Source: an uncultured Phycisphaerales bacterium
GTDB lineage: Bacteria > Planctomycetota > Phycisphaerae > Sedimentisphaerales > Anaerobacaceae
DNA: 64,000 nt
NCBI GenBank assembly: GCA_937927975.1
Contig: CALEZT010000009.1
Location: 1 to 64,000 of the forward strand
Direction of reading: 5' to 3'
The notes under the pieces are model-generated. The model ran no database searches. It was not told the origin of the DNA and saw only the letters and a program-made list of their open reading frames with translations. Shown piece after piece: positions 16,296-25,305 of this stretch. The position numbers and the translations under genes were made by a program. Numbering within the stretch: the stretch's first letter is position 1; every line of letters begins with the position of its first letter.

Positions 16296-17693
16296 TCACG
16301 ACCACCGCTGGGAAGGGATTCGGGCCGAAGCCAGGATCGTCGCGATCCGCGCGACCACTTCAGGGTACCGGCTCGCGACATTATTCCGCTCGCCGGGGTC
16401 CTCCGCGAGATTGTACAATTCGATGGGGCCCTGAGGGTCCTTCGCGACGTTCAGCCGGACGCCCTTCCAGTGGCCCATGCGCACCGCCCGTTTCTTTCCC
16501 TGCTCGTGAAACTCCCAATAGAGATAGGGGTGTTGTCGCTGTCTTTGAGGTTGTCCCAGAAGCGTCGGCAGGAATGAGATCCCGTCGGTCTCCTTGGGAG
16601 TCGGGACGCCCGCCAACTCGCAACAAGTCGGCAGAAGATCCCAGAACGCGCTGACATGGTCGGAACCGGAACCCGCAGCGATCCGTCCGGGCCAGCGGGC
16701 GATCAACGGAACGCGTATTCCCCCCTCGTAGAGATCACGCTTAATTCCGCGCAGACCTCCGCTGCTGTCGAAGAACGCGGGATCGGCTCCGCCCTCCTTG
16801 TGCGGCCCGTTGTCGCTGGAGAACAGCACCAACGTCTTTTCGTCGAGGCCAAGCGCCTTGAGCCGGTCGAACAGCCGCCCGATGTCGCGATCCATCCGTG
16901 TGATCATCGCGGCGTGCCCTTTCTGCGGATTGGGCCAGTCCCGATTCGCATAAGGACCGTAGGAGGGGACCTCCATCCCATCGGGCTTCGATTCGTTGTT
17001 GGCATGCGGGATCGTGAGGGCCAGATACAGGAAGAAAGGGCGTCTGCGGTTGCGGTCCAGGAACGCCAGTGCCTCGGACGCGAACAGATCGTGCGAGTAC
17101 TGGACGCGCTTCGTGGCGACGCCGCCCGCGGCGCCGACCGGCTCGACCTCGTTCGCCAGCGGGACCTTCTCCTCGTTTCGCCAGAGGTAATCGGGGTAGT
17201 AGTTGTGAGCGTGCTGCTGGTTGAGGTATCCGAACCAAGAGTCAAAGCCCTTGCGATTCGGTATGCCTGTCGTATCGGGCTCGCCCAGGCCCCACTTGCC
17301 GATGAGCCCGGTGGCGTAGCCGGCCTGCTTCATCAGTTCCGCCACGGTGACATCCTGGGGACGCAGGGGAATCCGATCGTTGCCGCGGATGTAGGCGTGC
17401 CCTGTGTGCAAACCGGTCATCAGGCAGCACCGCGACGGGGCGCAGACCGTGCTTCCGGCGTAATGATTCGTGAAGATCATTCCCTCTTTGGCCATGCGGT
17501 CCAGGTTGGGCGTCTGGATGATCTGCTGTCCATAGCAGCCCAGATCGCCGTATCCCAGATCGTCGGCCAGAATGAAGATGACGTTGGGCCGCTCGGCAAC
17601 GGTCTCCCGGCGTCGCAGGCTTTGGCAACCCGCAACCAGCGAGAACGCAGCAAGACCCGTCTGCTTCAGAAACCGCCTTCTGGTGTGCATCAT
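16296..17693 (-). CDS. Lipoprotein/Tat-type sulfatase (arylsulfatase family)
   Basis: A 465-residue type I sulfatase. The N-terminus MMHTRRRFLKQTGLAAFSLVAGCQS combines a twin-arginine stretch with a lipobox (LVAGC), so the enzyme is probably exported folded and lipid-anchored. The formylglycine motif CAPSR is at about 84-88. Metal ligands appear in ILADDLGYGDLGCYG near the N-terminus and FSSDNGPHKEG further on. A GKWGLGE stretch corresponds to the usual GKWHLG, with the histidine replaced by glycine, which is odd and could affect activity or substrate. The enzyme removes sulfate esters from glycans. It lies 62 bases downstream of the two M16 genes on the same strand. ATG at 17693 follows a GGAG site. 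Confidence 0.92.
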   Translation of the reverse strand: MMHTRRRFLKQTGLAAFSLVAGCQSLRRRETVAERPNVIFILADDLGYGDLGCYGQQIIQTPNLDRMAKEGMIFTNHYAGSTVCAPSRCCLMTGLHTGHAYIRGNDRIPLRPQDVTVAELMKQAGYATGLIGKWGLGEPDTTGIPNRKGFDSWFGYLNQQHAHNYYPDYLWRNEEKVPLANEVEPVGAAGGVATKRVQYSHDLFASEALAFLDRNRRRPFFLYLALTIPHANNESKPDGMEVPSYGPYANRDWPNPQKGHAAMITRMDRDIGRLFDRLKALGLDEKTLVLFSSDNGPHKEGGADPAFFDSSGGLRGIKRDLYEGGIRVPLIARWPGRIAAGSGSDHVSAFWDLLPTCCELAGVPTPKETDGISFLPTLLGQPQRQRQHPYLYWEFHEQGKKRAVRMGHWKGVRLNVAKDPQGPIELYNLAEDPGERNNVASRYPEVVARIATILASARIPSQRWS

Positions 17694-17755
17694 AAGCCCG
17701 ACTCCGATCCAACAATGAGCATGAGATTTTCTCCGCTGTGGCACACTGCCCCAGC

Positions 17756-19225
17756 TCAGCCTTGATCGCCGCTAACCGGCATCTGCGACGCCGGGATCGT
17801 GACGTCCAGGGTCTCGACGTCGCCCAATGTGGACAAGGGCTTGTCGAACCCCTCGGGATTGCCTACCACCAGAATACGGACGTCAGCCGGACGCAGGTGT
17901 TTCCGGGCCACCCGCAACACATCCGCCTTGGTCACTTCTTCGACACGGTCGCGAATCTGGAGAAGGAAATCCGCGGGATAATCGTAGTACTCGTAGGTCA
18001 ACAGACGCGTGACGATCTTGCCCTCAGAGTCGAAGTTGAAGACGAAGGAATTGAGGAAGCTCTCCTTGGCCAGTTTCAATTCCTCGTCGGTGACCTCAGC
18101 CTGGCGCATCTTCTCGACCTCGGACAGGATCGACTGGATGGCTTGGACCGTGCTCTCCGATTTCGTCTGGCATCCCAGGCTGAACATCCCGGGGTGGGCG
18201 TAATCGGCGCCGTAAGCGCCGAAGACGGAGTAAGCCAGGCCTTGGCGTGAACGGACGTTCTTGAAGAGCCGACCGGTGAAGCCACCGCCGAGGATCTGGT
18301 TCATCACGACGAGAGAGAAGTAATCCGGATCGTTCCGCAATCCGCCGATGTGGCCCAGGAAGATATTCGACTGGTTCAAGTCCGCTCGCGGAACCACGCG
18401 GACGGTTTGCGCATACTCATAATCCACCTTGGGCATGGGCGGAACCGTCGCGTCGATCTTCGCCCATCCGCCGAAGGCCTTCTCGATCTTCCGGATCATT
18501 TCCCGTGTTTCGAAGTCGCCCCAGATCGCCGCCATCATCGCATTGGGTCCGAAGAACCGCTTGTGGAAGGCCACGAGGTCATCGCGTGAGATCGCGTCGA
18601 TCGTCGCGTACTCCGTATGGCGGGCGTAGACGCTGTCGGGCCCATAGATGAGCTTGGCGAACTCCCGGGAGGCGATTCCGTCGGGTTCGTCGTTGCGGCG
18701 GGCGATCGCGCTTCGGTGCTGGATCTTGGCCAGCTCGATCTTGTCCTGCGGGAAGGCCGGGTTCATCAGGATGTCCGCCAGGATGCCCAGCGTCTTGTCG
18801 ATGTCCTCCTTCAGAACCGAGAGCGACGCTACGCCGTAGTCCAGGCCGATGCCGATCTCCACGGAGGCAGCCATCGCTTCCAGGGCCTCGTCGATCTCGT
18901 CGCCGGTCATGGTGGACGTGCCGCCGGTACGCATGACGTCGCCGGTGATGTCGGCCAGGCCGACCTTCTCCGCAGGTTCATAGATCGACCCGGTTCGGAT
19001 GCGGGCCGACAGATGAATCAAAGGCAACTCGCGATCCTCCAGGAGCAGCAGCCTCATGCCGTTGGGCAGCGTCACCCGCGTCACCTCGGGGACCTTGACC
19101 TCCCGCAAAGGAGGATACTTGAGCTTTCTATGATCGGGCGCCTGCTTCGTCGCCGCAGCGGCCGCGCCAGCCGCCAGTGCCAGGACCGCCGCTGCGATCG
19201 TCAGGGATGATCGTGTCGTTCTCAT
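17756..19225 (-). CDS. Exported M16-family protein without zinc motif (non-catalytic partner)
   Basis: A 489-residue M16 (insulinase/processing peptidase) protein with a signal peptide (SLTIAAAVLALAAGAAAAA, residues 7-25). Where catalytic members have HxxEH, this one reads ADITGD (about 91-96), so it cannot bind zinc in the usual way. The second-half segment GGGFTGRLFKNVRSRQGLAYSVFG carries the R/Y pair that inactive M16B subunits use for substrate binding. It follows the HxxEH-bearing gene by about 15 bases, so the two probably form the classical active/inactive heterodimer in the periplasm. A GTG at 19234 is possible, but ATG at 19225 with GGGAGTGGAG ahead of it is preferred. Confidence 0.9.
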   Translation of the reverse strand: MRTTRSSLTIAAAVLALAAGAAAAATKQAPDHRKLKYPPLREVKVPEVTRVTLPNGMRLLLLEDRELPLIHLSARIRTGSIYEPAEKVGLADITGDVMRTGGTSTMTGDEIDEALEAMAASVEIGIGLDYGVASLSVLKEDIDKTLGILADILMNPAFPQDKIELAKIQHRSAIARRNDEPDGIASREFAKLIYGPDSVYARHTEYATIDAISRDDLVAFHKRFFGPNAMMAAIWGDFETREMIRKIEKAFGGWAKIDATVPPMPKVDYEYAQTVRVVPRADLNQSNIFLGHIGGLRNDPDYFSLVVMNQILGGGFTGRLFKNVRSRQGLAYSVFGAYGADYAHPGMFSLGCQTKSESTVQAIQSILSEVEKMRQAEVTDEELKLAKESFLNSFVFNFDSEGKIVTRLLTYEYYDYPADFLLQIRDRVEEVTKADVLRVARKHLRPADVRILVVGNPEGFDKPLSTLGDVETLDVTIPASQMPVSGDQG

Positions 19226-19240
19226 CTTCTCCACTCCCGT

Positions 19241-20761
19241 TCAGGATTCATTCTCGGCGGCGGTCGTCTGGATCAGGCCAACCGTGCGGTTCTTGGTCGT
19301 GAAATACGTCTGGGCCACACGCTGGATGTCCTCCGCGGTGACCACGTCGATACGTTCGAGCTGCTTGAAGAGATTCCGCCAGTCGCCGGTCACCACCTCG
19401 TAGAACGCCAGTTGCTGCGCGAGCCCTTCGTTGGAATCGAGTTGGCGAATCAGGCCGGCCCGAGCACGGGTCTTGGCCTTGTCCAGTTCCTCCCGACTGA
19501 CGGGCTCGTTCTTGAGCCGGTCGATCTGAGCGTAGATCGCTTCCAGATTCTCCTGATTGGCGTGGCCTTGCGCCGGCACCGCATAGAACAGGAACAAGCC
19601 GGGGTATTTCACGCCTGGCATCCCCTGGAATCCCGAGGCCGCCACCGCAATTCGCTTCTCCTTGACCAGGGTCGCGTAGAGACGGGACGTACGACCCATC
19701 CCCATGATGTCGGTGATCGCGTCGAACACTGCGTCGTCGGGGTGATTGATCCCCGGCTTGTGATAGCCGACCACAACGAATGGCTGCGAGGGATCTTCGA
19801 TAATCACCCTTCGCTCGCCGCCCTGCGGCGGCTCCACGGTCACCACCGGCCTGGGGTCCGGATGACGGGGAATCCGACCGAAGTACTTTCTCGCCAGTTC
19901 CTTCACTCGCTCGGGCGACACGTCGCCCACGATGGCGATGGTCATGTTCGCAGGAACGTAGTACTCCTTGAAGAACGCATCCGCCTGCGTGCGGGAGATG
20001 GCCTCCAGATCGCTCATGTGGCCGATGACCGGCTCGCCGTACGGATGCGCCTTGTAGGCGGTGGCGAGAAAGTCCTCGATCAGTCGGCCGATGGGCTGCG
20101 TCTCGGTGCGAAGCCGGCGTTCCTCCATGACCACGTCCTTCTCCATGTAGAACTCGCGCAGGACCGGGTCGCGGAACCGCTCGGACTCCATGAGCATCCA
20201 CAGTTCCAGCTTGTTCGAGGGCAGATTCACGAAGTAGACGGTGTAGTCCGCGCTGGTGCCGGCGTTGAGGTTGGTGCCGCCTTCGCGGTTGAGCGTCTCC
20301 TCGAATTCATCGTGAACGAGGAACCTCTGGCCCTGCTGCTGGATCTCCTCGAATTGCCGCCGCAGTTTGGCGACGCGGTCCGCGTCGGCGCCGTCGCCCT
20401 TGAACAACTCGTTTCGAAGGGCCTGGAATGCCTCGTCGACGCGGGCCAGGACCTTCGCCTCGGCTTTGTAGTCCTTCGTGCCGATGGTCGTCGTGCCCTT
20501 GAACGCCATGTGCTCGAAGATGTGGGCCAGACCGGTGATGCCCTTGACCTCGTCCGCAGAACCGACATTCACGTGGGTGAAACACGTGACCACCGGGGCG
20601 TCGCGCCGCTCGAGCACGAGGAACTTCAACCCGTTGTCGAGCGTGAACTCCGTGAGTCTCTTCTCGAACTGGGCCAGATCCTGTGCAGTCCCCGCCGGGG
20701 CCAGCAGAACCAAGAACAGAACTGCCGCCAGTCCCGCCCGTCGAACCATCCGATCAGCCAT
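19241..20761 (-). CDS. Exported M16-family zinc metallopeptidase (catalytic partner)
   Basis: A 506-residue protein with a signal peptide (about 1-26). The inverted zinc motif HIFEH is at 80-84 in GITGLAHIFEHMAFKGTTT, and the downstream third zinc ligand is likely in EKDVVMEERRLR. Between the two lies an insertion of roughly 60 charged residues rich in E, R and Q, longer than in compact M16B enzymes. It degrades peptides or clips proteins outside the cytoplasm. The partner gene downstream has lost the zinc motif, the standard arrangement of bacterial M16B pairs. A possible third member of the transcript is the sulfatase further downstream. Confidence 0.93.
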   Translation of the reverse strand: MADRMVRRAGLAAVLFLVLLAPAGTAQDLAQFEKRLTEFTLDNGLKFLVLERRDAPVVTCFTHVNVGSADEVKGITGLAHIFEHMAFKGTTTIGTKDYKAEAKVLARVDEAFQALRNELFKGDGADADRVAKLRRQFEEIQQQGQRFLVHDEFEETLNREGGTNLNAGTSADYTVYFVNLPSNKLELWMLMESERFRDPVLREFYMEKDVVMEERRLRTETQPIGRLIEDFLATAYKAHPYGEPVIGHMSDLEAISRTQADAFFKEYYVPANMTIAIVGDVSPERVKELARKYFGRIPRHPDPRPVVTVEPPQGGERRVIIEDPSQPFVVVGYHKPGINHPDDAVFDAITDIMGMGRTSRLYATLVKEKRIAVAASGFQGMPGVKYPGLFLFYAVPAQGHANQENLEAIYAQIDRLKNEPVSREELDKAKTRARAGLIRQLDSNEGLAQQLAFYEVVTGDWRNLFKQLERIDVVTAEDIQRVAQTYFTTKNRTVGLIQTTAAENES

Positions 20762-20801
20762 ATCGTTGCTCCTCGTCTATCAAGCTCCGAACCGTTGTCC
20801 T

Positions 20802-23450
20802 TCAGTTGTACATGAACTGCACCGTCGTGCTGCAATCGATGTCTACCCGCACGCGAACCCAATGTGCGGAAAAGGCGTCGGGAAATTCATGGTGGAGATA
20901 TTGGCCGCGATCGACGTCGAAGGACCCGTACCGAACCCAACTCCCATCGCCAAGAAAGTCTACCTCGATATCGAACCGCGCGGGTCTTTCCGCGTCGTGC
21001 GTGATGTGGACGACCTTCTTGTCGAACCCCGTCATCAGGAAGGGGTCCGACGTCTCGCCCGCCTTGATCGGGGTGTCCCGCCAGGGGCCGCCCCAACCGG
21101 TGGGCTTGCCCATCCGCCAGAGGGCGTCGATATTGCCGAACCACAGACCCGATTGCGGCTGGCCCTGGTCGTGGTCGATCTGGTCGGAAGCCATGACGAA
21201 CAGACCCCGCCAATGACAGAAATCGGGCACCACCCGCAGGTGGGTGCAGATCGGACGGATGCCCCAGATCCTGCCGCCATAGGCGAACGCGGGCAGTTCA
21301 TAGAACATGCCGTGCGCGTCCATCAGCAGACGCTCGGTCACCGCGTGGCGAATCCGCGTCCACTCGGTGTTCCAGGCGTGGTTCCAGGTGTGGCTGGCCA
21401 TCGGCAAACGGTACCGCTGCCACTGGCCCTGCACCAGGGCGCGGAGGATGACGCTCGAACGGTCCCAGCCGATCGCATAGAGCGTGTTGCCGCCGTAGGA
21501 GCGATCCGCGCCGGCGGCGTGAACCTCGACGAACGGGTTCCGCTCGATGATCGTCCAGGTCTGCCCATCCCATTCTGCCAGACGTCCCGCGTCGCGCTTG
21601 CCCAGAAACTCCTTTTCGTCGTAGGTGTTGTTGGCGACGACCACGCGGCCCTGCGCCGTGAACGCGCTTTTGAAATGCTCCTTGGCGCTGACGATCTGGA
21701 GTTCCTTGACCAGATCGAACAGCAACGTCGCCTTGAGCGTGTGGACATCCACCTCCCAGAACCGCCCTTCCATACCGAGGAAGTAGACCTTGTTGGCGGG
21801 ATCAGTCAAGTGCTCGCAGGTCGCGGCCAGGCGGACCCGCTTGAGGTCTTCGATCGTGCGGACGTTGCCGTCGGCGTCGATGGCGTAGGGTCCGATGAAC
21901 GCTTGCCCGCTCGGCCAGTGCGGCAGGCGGTTGGCGAAGGTCCCGGTGACCGAAGCGGGATGCCGCCGCATAACCATGTCCTCGCCGATCTCGTAGAGAC
22001 CGAGGCCCTGGCCGTTGATGTGGGCGACGTAGCCGACCGCCCAGAGCTTCTGGGCCCAGGGGATCAGGGCGCCGATCCCCGCCTCGGAGTTGCTGCCAAG
22101 CCCTTTGGCCATGACGGTCATCTGCGGAAAGACGCCGTCGATCTGGATGGGAGGGGTCGCCTGTGGCTCGACTTCGGCGTCGATCCGCTCAAGATAGCCT
22201 CGAAGGGCCCTGGCCAGGCTGCCCCCGAATGCTCGGGCTCCGTCGGGAGTCACAGGTCGGCCGCCGGCGTTGGCATAGGGCACTTCAAACGTAGCGACCA
22301 AGCGGATGCCTTCCAGGTCGCTCGCCCACCGACTACAGCTCTTGTTGGCGCCGACGTTGCTGTCAGTGTTCCATGCTTTTCCGAACGGCAGGTTGTCGGA
22401 AGCCCGATAGACCAGCGGCCCGCTCTGAACCGTCTCCAGCAACCGTCCGAATTCCCGCTGCTGACGCCACATGGTTTCGTCGGAGCTGCCCACGATGTAG
22501 ATCGACTCATTGTGAGGACCGCTCATGTAGGGGCAGTGGAGGTCGAACGCCGCAACGAGCCGACCATTGGACCAGTTCGGCACGAACGTCCGCAGAGCGG
22601 CCACCGATGCGTGGACGCTTTGGCCGATGTAGTCGCGGTTGTGGTCTCGCGGGATGCGGTTCTTGCCCTGATCGCCCTGTTCGACGCCGTCTTTGTCCAT
22701 GAAGGGGATCGCCAGGACCTCGACGTTCCGACGAAACCAGGTGCCGTCCTCGTTGTCGGCCAGGACCGTCGCCAGGATTCCTTCCATCACGTAGCTGGCC
22801 ATCGTCTCGCAGGCATGATGCCTCGCGGTCAAGAGGACTCTGTGCGGGGCGCGGCCGTCCAGGCGGCCGACGTGCAGACGCTCCACGCTTCGTCCTTGCG
22901 AGGTCTTGCAGAGTTCCTGCACCGAAAGCTCTGAACGGTCCCTGTGCGTAGCGAGGAACTCTCTGAGGTTCTGCTCCTGGTAGGGAAATGCGAAGCAGAA
23001 TCGCACCTCCTGCGTCTCGGCGGGAAAGTCGTATCGGAAGGAACCGTCCTTCACCGCCTCGGCCCCGAGCCAGGACCAGGTGTCGCCGCCGTCGACGCTC
23101 ACCGCCGGTCCACGGACGCCGATCGGACTCCTGCCGCTGAAGCTGAAGGTCACAGAGCGGTCCTGGGCCCCTCGGACGCGGAAGTTCCAGTAGAACCACC
23201 AGCCTTCCGTATCGCGAAGATCGGGACGAATGCGTACCGTGTCGCCCTCGATTCCCTCGACGATGATGTTACCGCCGGGGTAGTTGGCGTCCACGGTGAA
23301 TGAAGGAATCGCCGGAGCGTTCGGCTCAGACGCGGCCGGAGTTCCCCAGGCTCCCCACACCAACACAGCTACCAGTCCCAACCTCAGCCAGGGAGAATCA
23401 AGATCGAACGTGGCTTTCTGCGTCGCAGAAGAGAGACGGGAATGGTCCAT
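20802..23450 (-). CDS. Exported M14 carboxypeptidase (CCP-like) fused to a large C-terminal beta-propeller-like domain
   Basis: An 882-residue protein with a signal peptide at about 20-40. A beta-sandwich (WFYWNFRVRGAQDRSVTF) like the N-domain of cytosolic carboxypeptidase-type M14 enzymes comes next. The zinc carboxypeptidase domain follows: HHACE gives H212 and E215 as ligands, FDLHCPY gives H305, and ATFEVPYAN gives the likely catalytic E389. From about 430 to the end comes a different region with repeated W/Y-G motifs (IGALIPWAQKLWAVGYVAH, FYELPAFAYGGRIWGIRP, SGLWFGNIDALWRMGKPTG) that looks like a propeller and a terminal sandwich. The usual M14 enzyme ends where this begins. ATG at 23450 has GGAAGGA ahead of it. 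Function of the fusion is unknown. Confidence 0.85.
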   Translation of the reverse strand: MDHSRLSSATQKATFDLDSPWLRLGLVAVLVWGAWGTPAASEPNAPAIPSFTVDANYPGGNIIVEGIEGDTVRIRPDLRDTEGWWFYWNFRVRGAQDRSVTFSFSGRSPIGVRGPAVSVDGGDTWSWLGAEAVKDGSFRYDFPAETQEVRFCFAFPYQEQNLREFLATHRDRSELSVQELCKTSQGRSVERLHVGRLDGRAPHRVLLTARHHACETMASYVMEGILATVLADNEDGTWFRRNVEVLAIPFMDKDGVEQGDQGKNRIPRDHNRDYIGQSVHASVAALRTFVPNWSNGRLVAAFDLHCPYMSGPHNESIYIVGSSDETMWRQQREFGRLLETVQSGPLVYRASDNLPFGKAWNTDSNVGANKSCSRWASDLEGIRLVATFEVPYANAGGRPVTPDGARAFGGSLARALRGYLERIDAEVEPQATPPIQIDGVFPQMTVMAKGLGSNSEAGIGALIPWAQKLWAVGYVAHINGQGLGLYEIGEDMVMRRHPASVTGTFANRLPHWPSGQAFIGPYAIDADGNVRTIEDLKRVRLAATCEHLTDPANKVYFLGMEGRFWEVDVHTLKATLLFDLVKELQIVSAKEHFKSAFTAQGRVVVANNTYDEKEFLGKRDAGRLAEWDGQTWTIIERNPFVEVHAAGADRSYGGNTLYAIGWDRSSVILRALVQGQWQRYRLPMASHTWNHAWNTEWTRIRHAVTERLLMDAHGMFYELPAFAYGGRIWGIRPICTHLRVVPDFCHWRGLFVMASDQIDHDQGQPQSGLWFGNIDALWRMGKPTGWGGPWRDTPIKAGETSDPFLMTGFDKKVVHITHDAERPARFDIEVDFLGDGSWVRYGSFDVDRGQYLHHEFPDAFSAHWVRVRVDIDCSTTVQFMYN

Positions 23451-23518
23451 TTCGTATCCTTCCAACGGGCGATCGAGTCGACAATCCATTTCTTGCACCT
23501 GTGCATCGCGCCGTGGGC

Positions 23519-23547
23519 ACTATATTCCCCAGGCTTGAGACTGTCAA
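23519..23547 (-). promoter_or_regulatory. Consensus sigma70 promoter of the M14-propeller gene
   Basis: On the minus strand TTGACA (23547-23542) and TATAGT (23524-23519) are separated by 17 bases, the best promoter match in the window. The leader would be about 60 bases. Confidence 0.65.
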
Positions 23548-23696
23548 TCTCGCTGTGGCTAGGCCGCGCTCGGTGAGGGAGGCTGGTGAAATGACGACTG
23601 CAATGGGGGATTTGGACGCAAAGGAGGACTCGGCTGATTCCATGGGGAATCAGCCCAGCGATACAGAGAGGTCAGGCGAGGCCTTCGCCCTGGCGG

Positions 23697-24410
23697 CTAT
23701 TCGCCGTCGTCGTCCGGGGCGCCGACGGTCACCTTCTGGAGCATTCGCTGGCAGCTTTCGCAACGGCACACGCCAACCAGGCGAAGATGGGAAGTCCCGG
23801 CAAGCCTGCGAGTCTCGATCAGCTTGGCGCCTTTGGCCTCCATCTTGCGGAAGGCCATCTTGGCCTCGCGGTTGTCGTGGTATCCAACCGCGTCGATCAC
23901 GACGCTGACCTTCTTGTCCCGCTGGAGCAGTCCGAGGGCAGTGGCCTTGACCGCCCCTTCGGCGGTCGCCCCGATCAGGATGAACTCGGTCGCGGCGACC
24001 TCGCTCAGCACGCGGTCGATCCGAGGCTCGTCGAACGGATCCACGCATCGCTTGTGGAAGATGACTTGTTGATACCGACGAAGCATGTCGCGCGGCAAGT
24101 CAGTGCTGCCGTCGGCCGCGAAACAAATCCGGCTGTTCAGGAGCGTGTAAGGAATCTTCAACTGGCCGTCGGTGCCGTCGAGACAATACCGAGGGTCGCC
24201 GTTGTGGCTGTTGTGATTGGCATAAACCTCGCAGGTGGAAACGACGGGGATGTCCCGAGTCCTCGCCCATGCCATGAGCCGCCGGACGTGCGACAGGACC
24301 CTCCGATGATTGCGGATGCAAACGACCCCGTCCGCCAGGAAAAAGTCCCTCTGCGTGTTGATGTCGACCAGCACCTGTCTCCGCTTCGCCCTGACCATTT
24401 GCAGCATCAT
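23697..24410 (-). CDS. Isochorismatase-fold protein lacking the catalytic cysteine
   Basis: A 237-residue protein with the cysteine-hydrolase (isochorismatase/nicotinamidase) fold. The Asp of the triad is present (LVDINTQRDFF, D16) and so is the Lys (IFHKRCVDPF, K120). The nucleophile position, normally C in a G-x-x-x-x-x-C-V pattern, reads GATAEGAVKA, that is A153. The tail adds CRCESC (about 215-220), which could bind a metal. Without the cysteine the usual amide or vinyl-ether hydrolysis is not expected, so it may be a binding or scaffolding protein or use another mechanism. The gene has no evident operon partners and diverges from trmB. Confidence 0.82.
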   Translation of the reverse strand: MMLQMVRAKRRQVLVDINTQRDFFLADGVVCIRNHRRVLSHVRRLMAWARTRDIPVVSTCEVYANHNSHNGDPRYCLDGTDGQLKIPYTLLNSRICFAADGSTDLPRDMLRRYQQVIFHKRCVDPFDEPRIDRVLSEVAATEFILIGATAEGAVKATALGLLQRDKKVSVVIDAVGYHDNREAKMAFRKMEAKGAKLIETRRLAGTSHLRLVGVCRCESCQRMLQKVTVGAPDDDGE

Positions 24411-24568
24411 CCTAACGAAGTCCTTTCCGGGCTCAGCGACCCCACTCAGTGTGGAATACGCCTATCCCACAAAAAGTGTTCGGGTCCTCGGCCCTCTTCA
24501 GCGAGGCCTGGAGCCCTTCACATCCTCACTCATCGTGTGCCGCATCGCCGCACTTTAGTAACGGTCTT

Positions 24569-24598
24569 TTGGAAAATTGGCGGTGGATGATGTATGAT
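24569..24598 (+). promoter_or_regulatory. Sigma70-like promoter of trmB
   Basis: TTGGAA at 24569-24574 and TATGAT at 24593-24598 with an 18-base spacer, in a locally AT-rich stretch about 70 bases before the trmB start. Confidence 0.45.
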
Positions 24599-24675
24599 AA
24601 ACGCACGTCGATTGCTGATTCGCTCAACCAACAACGACAAGCTGAAAATCGAGATTCCAGGATGGTTCGGAGACG

Positions 24676-25302
24676 ATGAGAAAAGAGTTGAACGACTATA
24701 CGAATGTCGCATTGCACCTGGAAAACTTACAGGGCACGCTGGACTTCGCCCAGGTTTTCGGACGTTGCGGTCCCGTCCACATCGAGGTCGGATCGGGCAA
24801 AGGCGCCTTCCTCGTGACGGAAGCCCAGGCCCGGCCGGACGTGCACCTCCTCGGAATCGAATGGGCCAGCAAGTACTATCGATATGTCGTGGATCGAATC
24901 GGACGCCGGGGATTGACGAACGTCCGCATGCTTCGGGCCGACGCCCCCGTCTTTCTGCGAGACCACGTGGCGCCCGAATCGGTGGACTGCTTCCACGTCT
25001 ACTTCCCCGATCCCTGGCCCAAGAAGCGGCATCACAAGCGACGGTTTCTACAGGCTTCGAATCTGGAGATCCTCATCGACCGCCTCAAGCCCGGCGGTCA
25101 GCTCCGCATCGCCACGGACCACGCGGACTACTTCCAGCAAATCCAGGAGATAACGAACGCGTCTCTGGACCGGCTCGAACCGATCGAGTTTGAGCGGCCT
25201 TCGGGCGCCGAAGAGGGCGAGCTCACCGGCACCAACTACGAACGGAAGTACATCAAGGAGAGCCGGTCAATCCGCACCGTCGCATTCCGCAGGAGAGGAT
25301 GA
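24676..25302 (+). CDS. trmB: tRNA (guanine-N7-)-methyltransferase TrmB
   Basis: A 208-residue SAM-dependent enzyme that methylates G46 of tRNAs. The SAM loop is HIEVGSGKGAFL, and the family signature HVYFPDPWPKKRHHKRRF is complete. The C-terminal TNYERKYIKES motif, which contacts tRNA, is also present. Length is normal for bacterial TrmB. The ATG at 24676 is preceded by GGAGACG. The stop lies only three bases from that of the convergent sulfatase gene, leaving no room for a dedicated terminator. It stands alone among accessory genes. Confidence 0.96.
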   Translation: MRKELNDYTNVALHLENLQGTLDFAQVFGRCGPVHIEVGSGKGAFLVTEAQARPDVHLLGIEWASKYYRYVVDRIGRRGLTNVRMLRADAPVFLRDHVAPESVDCFHVYFPDPWPKKRHHKRRFLQASNLEILIDRLKPGGQLRIATDHADYFQQIQEITNASLDRLEPIEFERPSGAEEGELTGTNYERKYIKESRSIRTVAFRRRG

Positions 25303-25305
25303 CCC

